64,000 nucleotides of DNA, from positions 128,579 through 192,578 of the forward strand of contig JANPWX010019187.1 of assembly GCA_024734555.1 (NCBI GenBank). The letters are read 5' to 3'. Below the pieces are notes generated by a model. It had not been told where the DNA came from. It worked only from the letters and a program-made list of their open reading frames with translations, and did not search any database. Shown piece by piece: positions 33,803 through 44,659 of the stretch (position 1 is the first letter of the stretch; every line of letters begins with the position of its first letter). The position numbers and the translations under genes were made by a program. The stretch comes from Trochalopteron elliotii (lineage: Eukaryota > Chordata > Aves > Passeriformes > Leiothrichidae).

Positions 33803-34742
33803 GATTGAACTCCACGAAGGACTTTCTTCACTCGAGTGTAGTGTACCCAGGGTTCCACTCCAGCCACTTTAACTGCTGTAAAGGTGGTTAGCAGATCCTG
33901 ATGGGGACCAGTCCACCTCTCTTTCAATGGTTCCTCCTTCCAGGCTCTGATGTACACTTCATCTCCTGGTTGGATATCATGGACTGGGTTCTCAAGGGTC
34001 AGTGGCCTATTCCACATGAGGACACTTCGAAGCTGGGCTAAAGCTTTCCCGAGAGACAAAACATAATTATACACATCTTGTTTCCCCTTAATATGTACAT
34101 TTGGATTTGGGTCAGGAGATTCATATGGCTTCCCATACAATATCTCATAGGGACTAACTGACATCCCACTTCTGGGTTTTATCCGAATCCTCAGCAATGC
34201 TATTGGTAAAGCTTGTGGCCACTGCATTTTAGCTTCCTGGCATATTTTACTGATCTGCCTTTTCAGTGTCTGGTTCATTCTCTCTACCTGTCCACTTGAC
34301 TGGGATCTCCACGGTGTGTGAAGGTCCCAAGATATTCCTAACGATTTACTTACTTCCTGTACCACTGTAGCTACAAAATGTGGGCTTCTGATGATATCCC
34401 TAGGGGCACCCCAAACCTGGGAATGATCTCCTGTAATAACCACTTAACTGTTTCCTTTGCTTGGTTTGTGCGACAGGGAAAGGCTTCTGGCCATCCAGAA
34501 AATGTGTCAACCCCTACTAACAGATACTTGTATCCTCTAGTTCTTGGTAGTTCTACAAAATCTACCTGCCAGTAGTCTCCTGGTTCTATCCCTATCCTAA
34601 TTCTCTCTAATTGTGCCTGTCGTCTAGCCACTGGATTGTTCTTTAGGCAGATCTCACATTTTGACATTATTGATCTTGCCATTGTTTGCATCCGTAATGA
34701 GATAAAGTGTCTTTTCAGTAATTTTACCAAAGCCTCTGCACC
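33751..34742 (-). pseudogene. ERV1 integrase
   Basis: Frame 34371-34730 gives the zinc-binding domain (an H pair, then CEICLKNNP) and the first catalytic D in YWQVDFVELPR. Frame 33751-34443 gives the rest: the catalytic E in SGQVERMNQTLK, the SPYEILYG segment and the C-terminal W.GP and VHYTR parts. The two frames overlap exactly where the second catalytic Asp should be, and that residue is destroyed by a small deletion/frameshift near 34395-34405. A stop precedes the zinc domain at 34742-34745. Confidence 0.88.
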
Positions 34743-34921
34743 CTAGTGACACTCATTATGTTTTATTTGTAAAATTTCTCTCATTACCAAGGGAGGCACC
34801 ACTATTTGCCCTTGTGTGGTTACATACCACCCTTCTGTGTTCTTCCGTGCCACTAGCAGACATGTTAGCTTGTCGTCTTCTGCTGTGTACTCTGGCTGGG
34901 GAGGGCCACCTGGCGGGCTGT

Positions 34922-35683
34922 TCAATCTGCTCTTCGGTTCCCCTCACAAATTTTGGAGTTGCCTGGCTGATGTGCTTTGCAGTGCATGATTGCTACCTGT
35001 TCAGGTTTTTGTACTGCCTTTATTAGTTGCAGGACTGCATCTTGATGTTTAATCTGTGTACCTTGGGAGGACAGCAGTCCACGCTCCTTCCATAATGCCC
35101 CATGCACATGAACTACTCCAAAAGCATATTTTGAATCAGTCCATATGTTGACCGTCTTCACTTCACTCAATTCTAGTGCTCTGGTTAATGCAACTAGTTC
35201 TGCCTTCTGAGCAGATGTGTTTGGTGGTAATACTTTTGCCCCCACTACTGTATCAATTGTGGTTACCGCATATCCAGGGTATCTGATTCCATTTTCCATG
35301 AAGCTGCTTCCATCTGTGAAGAGTTCCCATTCTGGTTGCTCTAGAGGGACGTCTTTCAGGTCTTCTCTTGCTGCATAGGTATACTCGATTGCTTCTACAC
35401 AGTTATGCTCTAGTGGACCTTCCTCAGCTGTGGTACCTAGAAATGAAGCCAGATTCAAAAGGTTAGTTGTTTTCAAGGTAACATCATCCTGCTCAGTCAG
35501 GGTTACCTGGAATTTCATCATTCTGCTTGGAGAGAGCCAATGGCCCTCCTTTTGCTCCAAAACTCTGGCTACCATGTGTGGCACATAGTCATCCATGTGT
35601 CTTGCCATCATGAGCTTCCTGGCTTCTTGTATCAACAGCACGGTAGCTGCCACTGCTCGTAGACATGGAAGGCCATCCGGCAT
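34922..35683 (-). pseudogene. ERV1 RT connection end and RNase H
   Basis: RNase H motifs are in order: ELFTDGSS, AQKAELVALTRAL, IWTDSKYAFGV, IMHCKAHQ and GNRRAD, which supply the acidic D-E-D-D set and the His loop typical of gammaretroviral RNase H. The frame starts after a frameshift near 35650 and ends at a break before the tether to integrase (34743-34925). This enzyme would remove the RNA strand during reverse transcription. Confidence 0.88.
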
Positions 35684-36660
35684 TTACGTTGTCGAGTTGT
35701 TTGGAAAAGTAACCCACCAGTCTTTTCCAGCTTCCCAATCGTTGGGTCAGGACTCCTAGTGCCAGTCGCTGCCTTTCATGTACGTACAGTTGAAAGTCTT
35801 TAGACAGGTCAGGTAACCCCAATGCAGGAGCAGTCGTCAATGCTTCTTTCAATTTTCGGAAGGCCTCTCTCTGTGGTTTGCCCCAGGTGAATGGCTGCAT
35901 CTTCTGGGCCTCATACAAAGGTTTTGCAATCAGTCCATAGTCCATGATCCACAGGCAACACCATCCGGTCATTCCAAGGAAAATCCGCAGCTCATGCAAA
36001 TTCTGGGGTTCTGGAATGGCACAAATAGCTTGAACACGATTAGTACCTAGTTTTCCCTGCCCTTGTGAGATTTCGCATCCCAAATAGATCACAGTCTGTC
36101 AGGAAATTTGTGCTTTGTCTCTGGACACCTTGTATCCTCCCATTCCCAATGAATTTAAAATTTCAATCGTTACCTTTATGCAGGTTGCTTCTTCTTCAGT
36201 TGCAATCAAAATATCGTCTACATACTGAAGTAGTAGGTACTGGTCTCTTGGCACCTGTCCTTTGTTAGTCCAGATTTCTAGTTCCTTTGCCAGTTGACTC
36301 CCAAACAGGGTGTGTGAGTTCTTGAAACCCATTGGTAATCTTGACCAGGTGAGCAGGGTCTTTCTTCCACTTCCTGGATGTTCCCACTCAAAGGCAAATA
36401 GTTTCCTACTGTCTTGGTCAAGGGGTATGCAGAAGAAAGCATCTTTTAGGTCAATTACAGTAAACCATTTGTATATCTCTTTTACGGATGCTAGCAATGT
36501 ATAGGGATTGGCAACTACTGGATGAATATCTTTGGTTATCTCATTTATGCCCCTTAAATCCTGCACGAGTCTATACTCACCATTGGGTTCCTTTATTGGG
36601 AATACTGGGGTATTTTATTCTGATTCACATTCTTCTAAAATTTGATATTTTAGGAATTTG
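35589..36660 (-). pseudogene. ERV1 reverse transcriptase
   Basis: Frames 36099-36566 and 35589-36092 are collinear. Motif A is FTVIDLKDAFFCIPL, then LPMGFKNS, and the catalytic YVDD at 36213-36224. The second frame carries YLGCEISQGQG, RIFLGMTGWC and the thumb. A single stop separates the frames near 36093-36098, and two more stops precede the RT start between 36600 and 36680. The match to class I RT is strong across the whole domain. Confidence 0.9.
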
Positions 36661-36680
36661 TCAATGGTCTTTGCTATCCC

Positions 36681-38300
36681 TTACCTTGCCTCTGTTTTGA
36701 TAGGGTACTGTTTAATCCGTACAACCTTTGCCCCTTCCTTCACCTCTACATGTACTGGTTGTGCCAATTTAGATTTCCCTGGTATGTCTGTTTTCCATAC
36801 TAAGGGTATTACTGCCTCTTCTACTTCCTTAGGAATATTAGGTGTTGGTTTTTCTTTTATCATTAAAATTTTTCCTGTTTTGGATTCAGGTATTTTCATT
36901 ACAAGTTCACCATTCTCAAAAGTAATTACTACCTCCAGTGCCACCAGTAAATCATGCCCTAAGAGTGGAGCTGGGCACTCAGGCATGTATAGAAATTCAT
37001 GTGTCAAAGTTTTATTTCCAAAGCTCAACTGTAGGGGTTGCAGGAATGGCCTCATTTCCTCTCTCCCTGTGGCACCGACAATTACAGTTGACTTTTTCCC
37101 AATTTGCCCTTCTAAATAATTTATCACAGAATGTGTGGCCCCCGTGTACACAAGAAAAACCGTATGTTTGCCTTCTAAGAGCAAAGTTACCATCGGTTCC
37201 TTTGATCCAGGTTTTTCCTCACATAAAACCATAATTCCGACTGCACCATCAATCTGAGGCTGACCATCCTGACTAAACCGGTTTGGGCACTCTCTTTTCC
37301 AGTGTCCCCTTTGTCGGCAGAGGGTGCATTCATCAATCGCTAGTCCACGGCCTCTGCCAAAACCACCTCTATTACCACACCGACCGGTTCTACCACCACC
37401 GCCACGTCCTCGCCCTTGTCCTTGTAGAACTGCCAAAAGACTCTGCCCTTGTTTCTTAGCAACCTCCTTGTCCCGATTGTTGTACACTTTCCAAGCCACC
37501 TCTAAAAGCTTATCCAAATTTCTTAACTCTTCACCTTCCACTTTCTGTAGCTTTTTCCTAATATCTTCCTGTGATTTGCCTAGGAAAATGAAGACAAGCT
37601 GAACCCTTGCTTGCTCACTGTCCATCTGAAGATCAGTATATTTTCCAGCTGCTTCCTTAAGTCTCCTCAAAAAGGCCGTTGGCGATTCCTTCTTCTCTTG
37701 CCGGATTTCATACAGCTTAGACCAATTCAAACTCTTAGGTATCACCTGTTGGACACCTATAGAAATCCACTCCTGATATCTCTTTAACCTCATCATATCC
37801 ACTCCGGATGAATCATTAGGGTCCCACTCGGGGTCCTCGGTGGGAAAATTATAATCTAAAGTCCCTGTCACCAAACCATTTCGTATATCTTCCCTAGCCC
37901 TCTCACTCGCTGCCCAGAGTACCATATCCCTTTCTGTTTCATCCATCAAAGTGTCTAATATCACTTGAATATCTTCCCAATCAGGATTCTGGGTTTTCAT
38001 TATCATCTTAACCATACGGGCTACCTTATCTGGATTATCCCTATATGTGCCAGCAGACTGCTTCCATATTACCAGATCAGCAGGTGAAAAAGGTACTTTC
38101 ACAAGGACTGGTCCATCCACTCCCACCCCCTGTCTCAGTGGCGCAATAATTGTCCTCTTCTGTTTGCCTGTTTTTAGTATTCCCTTCCCTGTCTTAGGCC
38201 ATGCTGGAGCTAACCTTCCCCATGTACGATATGCTATTGGGGCATCTGACTGATCTTCCTCACTGTCACTACTTTCCGTTCTGCACCCCCCCCTCCCTTT
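36681..38300 (-). pseudogene. ERV1 gag capsid-nucleocapsid fused to protease
   Basis: The frame (481 codons from 38126) contains the capsid: SPADLVIWKQSAGTY, then KESPTAFLRRLKEA (the major homology-like region). An R/G-rich stretch precedes one zinc knuckle, CTLCRQRGHWKRECP (about 37270-37315). The protease follows without any stop: FLVYTGATHSVI, where the catalytic Asp of the expected DTGA is Tyr (codon 37146-37148). The frame ends at 36681, just before RT. Class I ERVs normally have a stop between gag and pro; here there is none. Confidence 0.88.
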
Positions 38301-38359
38301 CTCCGTCCCCTCCCTGTCATTAAATCCAGGTCATTAACCGGGGAAGGAATGGTGGATGG

Positions 38360-39058
38360 CTACGGCAGAGGAGGGTTCAGGGGGTCAGAGGGGACAGGGG
38401 CCAGTGACGTAGGTGTAGGTGGGAGAGGAGGGTAGCCCTGAGGAGGCGTAGGTGGAGGGATAAATCTTTGAGCAGGTGTCGGCGGAGGAGGGGGGTAGCC
38501 AGGGGAAGCATTTCGGGTAGGTGTAAGCGGGGGAAGGGTAATAGAATCCGGTGGGTTGAGAGTAAGTGGAGTGGAACTTGATGCTGAGGGAGGGTTGCTA
38601 TGGGCAGTGGGTCCCACTAATAAATCACCTTCCAAATCATCTTCCCCCCCTTTTCCCAAAATTAAGTGTTCCACACAACGCTTATCTTGGACGCAAGCCA
38701 GGCACCGATTATTCTCCGCGAGCAGCATTTTACACTCTGTTAACCACAGTGGTTTTCCCTTCAGGTAGAAAAATAAATCTATATAAGGTATTTCATCTAG
38801 CTTCCCTTCCCATGTACAATATGCCATCAACTGTGAAATGAGTTCTGATTTTACGGACCCATTTTCTGGCCACCTCTTATCATCAGATAAAATGTATTCA
38901 GGCCACAATATATTACAATAATCAACCAATTTATCTTTACGTAATTCTTGACCAAAATTCCCCTCTTTCCAGTGTGCCAACAAACAACCCAAAGGAGAAG
39001 TATGCGGGATTGAGGAATTTCCCCCCAAAACCCCTTTTAACCCTTTAAGCTTTTCCAT
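38360..39058 (-). pseudogene. ERV1 gag matrix and proline-rich segment
   Basis: The ATG at 39056-39058 (MEKLKGL) is the first Met in the frame. The matrix-like half contains TSPLGCLLAHWKEGNFG and later DLFFYLKGKPLW. The second half is a long Pro/Thr/Ser run (repeated PPPTP-type units, 38360-38560) comparable to the linker between matrix and capsid in gammaretroviruses. I see no PPPY or PTAP late motif. A frameshift near 38300 separates it from the capsid frame. Confidence 0.8.
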
Positions 39059-39353
39059 AACAATTACATAAAACCACCATTGCCAAAGATGCAAAAGCTT
39101 TCGCGATTGGCTGACGGACGGCGCCTAGGCAAAACCAGGAATTCCCTTAACCCAACCGAGCGTGGCTTTCGCCGCGTCTTACCGGCAGGTACCCAAACCA
39201 GACCATTAAACCAAAATAATAAAGCACCTTACCTCTCCAGGGGACGTTGTGAGTGGCGGGGGGTCGCGCACCGATGGGCTCCCCGAGAATATCCTCGGTG
39301 TGCCGGCCTGGAACTTGATCGGATCATGGGGGTCCTCAGCAGCGCTCACAAGG

Positions 39354-39371
39354 TCCCATCTGGCTTTGCCA
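39354..39371 (-). promoter_or_regulatory. Primer binding site of the ERV1 (tRNA unassigned)
   Basis: Minus strand TGGCAAAGCCAGATGGGA, three bases after the LTR end (CTAACA). The position and the initial TGG fit a primer site. I could not match the implied tRNA 3' end (TCCCATCTGGCTTTGCCA) to a known tRNA with confidence. Confidence 0.65.
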
Positions 39372-39374
39372 AAA

Positions 39375-40064
39375 TGTTAGCGTAGGAAGAAACACACAAT
39401 CACGGAATGATTGTATGTGGTGCTTTATTGGAGAGCTCTGGGACTCAGGGGCCTAGAGGCCCAAATCTTGACTCCACCAGAAGTCTGAAATAGACACAGT
39501 TTTATACTTTCTTATTACATAAGTATACATGTTAAACATTAAATCCCTATTGTTCTATTGCTTCTACCAAAGCATGAATTTAGAACAATCGATATTTTAG
39601 GATTCGTGTTTAAGATAATAATCATATTTAGTTACCAGATACTTACAATTAACAATAGTTTATCAAATGATTATGATACAGGTACAGGTTCACCTTGACT
39701 TACTAAAGAACATCTAACTTTATTTTTAGGGCTTAAGTATTACATTCATTCCCCCTCCCCGCTGATTATTACCTAGGCAAGTTATACTTGATTTGATTAG
39801 AACAATAGCATGAAAATAACACCTGGTTACAGTGAAGCTAGGTCCTACTCTTATACCTTTAGAAATCATTTTAACCCTATCCTATCAGAAGGCCTGAAAT
39901 CAAAGCCAGTGTCTTCCTGGGCTCTGTGCCAGGGTCTCCAATCCCCTTGGACCGGCTCCACACCCCCCTGTCCAGGATTCAAACCCTCTTGCTCGGGTCT
40001 CAGGCATCTCTGCCAAGGTCCCTGACCTTCCAGGGTGACCAAAGGGATGCCCTGGACTCTGACA
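39375..40064 (-). mobile_element. 5' LTR of the ERV1 (about 690 bp)
   Basis: The low end reads TGTTAGCGTAGG on the plus strand (CTAACA at the 3' end in element orientation). A poly(A) signal (plus 'gctttattggag', 39421-39432) lies about 50 bp from that end. The far end is set at CTGACA (40059-40064), where TGTCAG would start the LTR; this is less certain. No partner LTR exists in the window. Confidence 0.7.
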
Positions 40065-41100
40065 AAATGGGTATAAAGCAGGTATAAAAGAGGCCAGTCA
40101 TATAAAATGGAGCCGTTTAATATGTTTGTTTGACCAAGCCCTGTGCTTGATCACTGCAGTCTTTTCTATTTTAGTAAATCCTTTATTAACTATCTCTCTG
40201 TGTAATCTGACTCTCTACCCTGTGTGTGTGAGTGCTGTAAGGACTAGATACCAGCTACTGGCTAGCCAAAGCCCAGCATGAGTGGATTTGGTGCCAACAA
40301 GTGGAGTCAGACTGGGAGTGTAGGTGCCCCCTCATTTGTGGTGTCAGCAACTGAAGTGAATAGGGTTGTGTCAATGCCAATCACTGGAGCAGGGGTCTTG
40401 GCTCCACTTAGATGGGACTGGGATGTGTCCTGGACATAGTTCCTTGGCAGGCCAGGGTGAGTGAGGGTCGCAGCACCAGTGACTGGAGTAAGACCATAGG
40501 TCACAGGCCAATGTGCTTGGGTGTCAGCTGCTGGGGCAGTGCTCACAGTGTATATATATCTTTCCCAAACCTGGTGTGCGTGGAGGACTGTGTGCATAAT
40601 TTGCTACCAAACTTCAAGCTGGACCAGACAGCAGGTAGGAGGTTCAGAGTCTGTGCAGGGATATCAGACGGGCAGAGTGCTGGTATTCAGGAAGACCTGT
40701 AAGTGTGGACTCCCTGTGAGATGACTGTGCAAGTCTGTAAACATGTGCATCTGCTAGCAAGCATCAAGATGGACTAGGCGACAAGTAGGAGACCTGTGGA
40801 GTGGGTAAGAGGGCTCAGGATCCAATTAGGGGTATCAAACAAACAGAAGGTCTGTGCCACTGGGTGAAGGATCTGCAAAAGTGCATGTGCTTGTGAATTT
40901 AGAATGAGGGAGTGTGTGCTCTCACTTGTGAACTTCAGTCTTTACCAGTCAGAGAGGAGGAAGGGAACTTGGCTGTCTATACTTATGTTTTATGTGAGTC
41001 CTGGTAGTCTTATATGTAGATGCTGTTAAAGGCAGATTCTTGTCTGTAGCAGTAGTGTGCAGTCAGCTGTGTCAGTGTCCTCTATGTGTGTCTACAGGAC
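40065..41100 (+). mobile_element. Partial LTR and leader of another ERV
   Basis: TATA-like boxes (gtataaagc, gtataaaag near 40070-40090), a 'cctttattaac' stretch, and then at 40289-40306 a primer-site-like TGGTGCCAACAAGTGGAG, all on the plus strand. The following 800 bp repeat 'gtgtcagc.actg'-like phrases and contain no recognised gene. I take it as the end of an LTR plus a non-coding leader, cut by neighbouring insertions. Confidence 0.4.
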
Positions 41101-41334
41101 TGTGGTGGGTTGACCCTGCCTGGATGCCAGATGTCCCCCAAAGCCACTCTGTCACTCCACTCCCCTCCACAACTGGACAGCGGAGAGAAAAAAAATAACG
41201 AGAAGCTCGTGGATTGAGATAAGGGCAGGGAGAGATAGCTCACCAAATACCATCGTGAGCAAAACAGATTTCACTTGGGGAAAATTAATTTAATTTACTA
41301 CCAATCAAATCAGAGTAGGATGAGAAATCAAACG

Positions 41335-41990
41335 TGTTATAAATACATATTATAGAGTTGGCTTTTTGCAAATATTAAAATGAATGCTATATGTATAATA
41401 TTAGAATAACTGCTGTATGAATGTAGTTTTTATTTTTGCTGTTAACAAAACTTACAAATAGTAGTGTGATAAAGATATATATCTTAGGCCATAGCATAAT
41501 AATAAAATGGAGACTATGTAATGTTAAAATGCTTTTATTCATGTAACTAACTCAGAGAATGGTGAAGGCAATTTGTGGATTACCCTATCTGGATGAAGAT
41601 AACAGTGACAGAAACCAGAACCCCGAAGGAAGAATTTATTGACTCTCTATTATCAGGGAGAGTAAGAACAACAGGATGGAACCACGAGGAGAAATAAAAT
41701 ATATTGATTTAATCTACAGGATGGCATGGAGACAAGTCAAAGGTTAAAACCAAGCAAAAGAACATCTAAACTCAAAGTAATGTTTGAATAATGCATAATG
41801 GTCTATGAATATGCAACAGGATGGTGCAATAGAAAAAAATATTTAAAGGGTGTTCCAAGGTAGTAAAGTGTGCTTTTGGCTGAATGCCAAGCACCCAGCT
41901 GTAAACCTTTGTTTTACTTCTGTCTCCTAATTGTCATTCTATTAAACTTTTTAAAAAAAATTACCAAGAAAGTGAACCTCTTTTTTCACA
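41335..41990 (+). mobile_element. Solo LTR (656 bp) inside an LTR
   Basis: TGTTATAAATAC to TTTTTTCACA, homologous over its length to 28615-29197. The flanks AACG (41331-41334) and AACC (41991-41994) are a 4-bp TSD with one change. The host LTR reads on directly after it ('aatcaaa' then 'cctaaatctt'). Confidence 0.88.
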
Positions 41991-42433
41991 AACCTAAATC
42001 TTAAAACAGTTTCTTCCAAACCCTTCCTTCTTCCTGGGCTTAACTTTATTCCCAAGTTCTCTAACTCCTCCCCCCAAGTGGCCCAGGGGCACAGGGAACG
42101 GGGGCTGCAGTCGGTTCGTCACACTGTCTCTGCAGCTCCTTCTTCCTCACACTCTTCCCTTGCTTCCCTTCCATGGGCTGCAGTTCTTCATGAATTGTTC
42201 CCATGTGGGTCCCTTCCACAGGGTGCAGTCCTTCAGGAACAGACTGCTCCAGCGTGGGTCACTCACAGGGTCACAAGCCCTACCAGCAAACCTGCTCCAG
42301 CGTGGGGTCCTCTCTCCATGGGTCCACAGGTCCTGCCAGAAGGCCTGCTCCAGTGCGGGCTTCTCACAGGGTCACAGACTCCTTTGGGCGCCTCCACCTG
42401 CTCTGGCATGGGGTCCTCAATGGGCTGCAGGTG

Positions 42434-42859
42434 TGTTGCATTAATAAGCAGACAGGACTTAGTTTCTTCATGCAGAAAAGCCCATTCTTTATTCACAAAG
42501 CACATATTTATAGGAAATATCAGAAGGCACTGTGTTAGACCTAATTGGCTAACAATACACTGACACTCAGTTTATTGGTCAGTAAATGGCTAGGGTGTAC
42601 GTCTGTCAAGTCTTTCTATATTTGGTTAGTTTGCATTTTTTTTTCACTGATTCCCATGGGACAGATTTCTTGTTTATTGCAGGTGCAAACGGCTTTATTA
42701 TCAGAATAGCTTGTGCTAACTACTTTCATTCTTATGATTCTCACATGGGAAGTTAGCTAGCTGCACTTAGCAGAAGTAACAGGCCAGCTGGTAATTTAGC
42801 AGAGCAAGGCCTGATTTTATAAGGCCTTTCTTTTATAATATCTCTACTTGTATGCAACA
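42434..42859 (-). mobile_element. Solo LTR (426 bp) inside an LTR, 6-bp TSD
   Basis: The ends TGTTGCAT and ATGCAACA are a perfect 8-bp inverted pair. The flanks CAGGTG (42428-42433) and GAGGTT (42860-42865) fit a 6-bp TSD with two changes, as for class II ERVs. On the minus strand TATAAATATG and then GAATAAAG mark promoter and poly(A) signal. Confidence 0.85.
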
Positions 42860-43262
42860 GAGGTTGATGCCTGCTCTGCCATTAACCTCCATGGGCTGCA
42901 GGGGTACAGCTGCCTCACCATGGTCTTCACCATGGGCTGCAGGGGAGTCTCTGCTCTGGTGCCTGGAGAACCTCCTCTTCCTCCCTCTCCTTCTCCACTG
43001 ACCTTGGTGTCTGCAGTTGTTTGTTTCACATATTCTCACTTGTGTCTCTGGCTGCTGGTGCACAGGGGTTTCCCCCCTCCCCCTCCCCTTCTTTAATATG
43101 CTATAGCACCATCGCTGCCATTGGCTTGGCCTTGGCCAGCAGTGGGTTCATCTTGGAGCCAGCCAGCACTGGCTATATTGGACATAGCTTCTAGAAGCTT
43201 CTTACAGAGTCCACCCCTGTAGCCTCCCCACTATCAAAACCTTGTCACGCAAATCCAATACA

Positions 43263-44076
43263 GGGATATGCTCTCAGCCTCACTGCTTGAACCTGCAAAT
43301 GTGAAAGTAGCAGCTGCATCCATCAGCCTGGGACAGATGGGCTCCAGCAGCCAGTCAGGAGGAATCACCAGGTCCTGTAGCTGCTGGATGCAGTGGCTAC
43401 TTATATCTCTTAATACTGGGACGATCTGTGTACAGGAAGGTCACGCTGAGTGACATCCTCTTGTTTGAGACTCTGCTACATGTTAATGTACGTGTCAGCC
43501 TCTTATTTCAGGGGAAAAAGGTTGAGGGATTTTTAAGCCAAACAATAGTCTTATGTATCCCAAGATCTGTTTCCCGCTTTTGCACAATGAACTTTTTCAT
43601 GGTCTTAAGGATGTCAGGAAGTTATTTGCAGCAAGAAACTTATATAAGCTTTGTCATACATTATATAATCATGGCCATAGCTGTAAATATTGTTGTCAAC
43701 TCTGCCTGCTGTACAACTGTGCACTTAACACAGGCATGAGAATACAAACGCCTGTGCAGGTCTGGGGACTGTTTGCAGAGGCACAAGACTTTTAAAAACA
43801 CTAAGTGATGGATTGGCTATGATTTTCTGTCAGAAGTCGAAGGCCCATGTGGAAAAGACCTCACAAATGTAAAGGCTGGAAGTGGAGAATGTGCTATGAA
43901 AATATCTATCATGTAAACCAGAACTGACACTTCATGACCATGATCAAAAACCCAGAAGCAGGGCAGGGCTATATTTTCTAGGTAATCAAATATATGCAGG
44001 TAATAAGGGTGTCTCAAACTACATTTTTGCCATGAAGTCAGTACTGAAAGCCCCTTGGGATGAAGGACAAGATGTA
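43263..44076. other. DNA without recognised gene between two facing LTRs
   Basis: About 0.8 kb with only short frames and no domain. It lies between a minus-oriented and a plus-oriented LTR of the same family; nothing links them. Confidence 0.5.
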
Positions 44077-44659
44077 TGTATTGGGTTTATGTGGCAAGGT
44101 TTTGGCAGCAGGAGGGCTGCAAAGGTGGCTTCTGTGAGAAGAGATCAGGTGTTGCCATGTTGGACAGAGCCAGTTCCAGCCAGCTCCAAGTTGGACCAAA
44201 GCTGAGCCAATGAGTGATGTTGGTGACACCTCTGTGATAACATTTAAGAAAGGGTAAAAAATGCTGTGCAACAGCTGTGATAGAGAGGAGTGAGAAAAAT
44301 GTGAGAGAAACAACCCTGCAGACACCAAGGTCAGTGAGGACTTACCTTTATCAGAGAGGGAGGAGAGTCTTTTCTTGGGAACTAGCGGGGCTCATTGTCA
44401 GAGCTTTAAACTAGATGTGATGGAGGAGGGGGACAATATCAGGCTTGTCCCTGGCAAGCTGTGGGATGAGATGCAAAGGTTAGAAGGACAGGGTGCTAGT
44501 GAGGGCCCTCTGCCTGTGACTCTGAAATGTGCTGGCCACACTGGAACACACTTGCAGTTTTACAGAGATGAGACAGGGACTCGTCAGGTAATGGAGGCCA
44601 ACAGGGAAACACCAGGGAAATATCTCAAAGGAATTAAAGGGTGTTCCTCTAGGAAGGCA

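Larger units (their letters stand above)
33541..40064 (-). mobile_element. ERV1 (gammaretrovirus-like) provirus, 3'-truncated
   Basis: Minus strand: LTR (40064-39375), primer site, leader, gag, protease, RT, RNase H, integrase, and the first codons of env near 33750, where the element stops. The 3' LTR is absent. The domain wording (YVDD, the HCKAHQ RNase H box, an integrase ending in a WVHYTR-type tail, a Gag with a proline-rich segment and one zinc knuckle) is that of class I ERVs. Frameshifts lie near 38300, 35650, 34930 and 34400, with stops near 36680, 36600, 36095 and 34742. It cannot be active. Confidence 0.9.
41101..43262 (-). mobile_element. LTR of the 'gctgcag' family, host of two solo LTRs
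   Basis: Low end TGTGGTGGGTTGACCCTG, high end CAAATCCAATACA. Removing the insertions at 41335-41990 and 42434-42859 leaves about 1.07 kb that aligns with 25155-25943 and, inverted, with 44077-44345 plus 54640-55431. The interior holds many 'ctccagcgtggg' and 'atgggctgcag' units, which give spurious overlapping frames (42078-42563). Minus orientation. The flanks AGGAC and GGGAT are at best a decayed TSD. Probably class III (ERVL) by LTR type, but no internal gene is attached. Confidence 0.85.

Noticed and set aside
42078..42563. Three overlapping plus-strand frames of 94-161 codons
   Set aside because: All are in the tandem-like 'ctccagcgtggg' units of an LTR and run into another inserted LTR.
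43262..44077. The two facing 'gctgcag' LTRs as ends of one element
   Set aside because: They are in opposite orientation, 0.8 kb apart, with no retroviral sequence between them, so they are better read as separate insertions.
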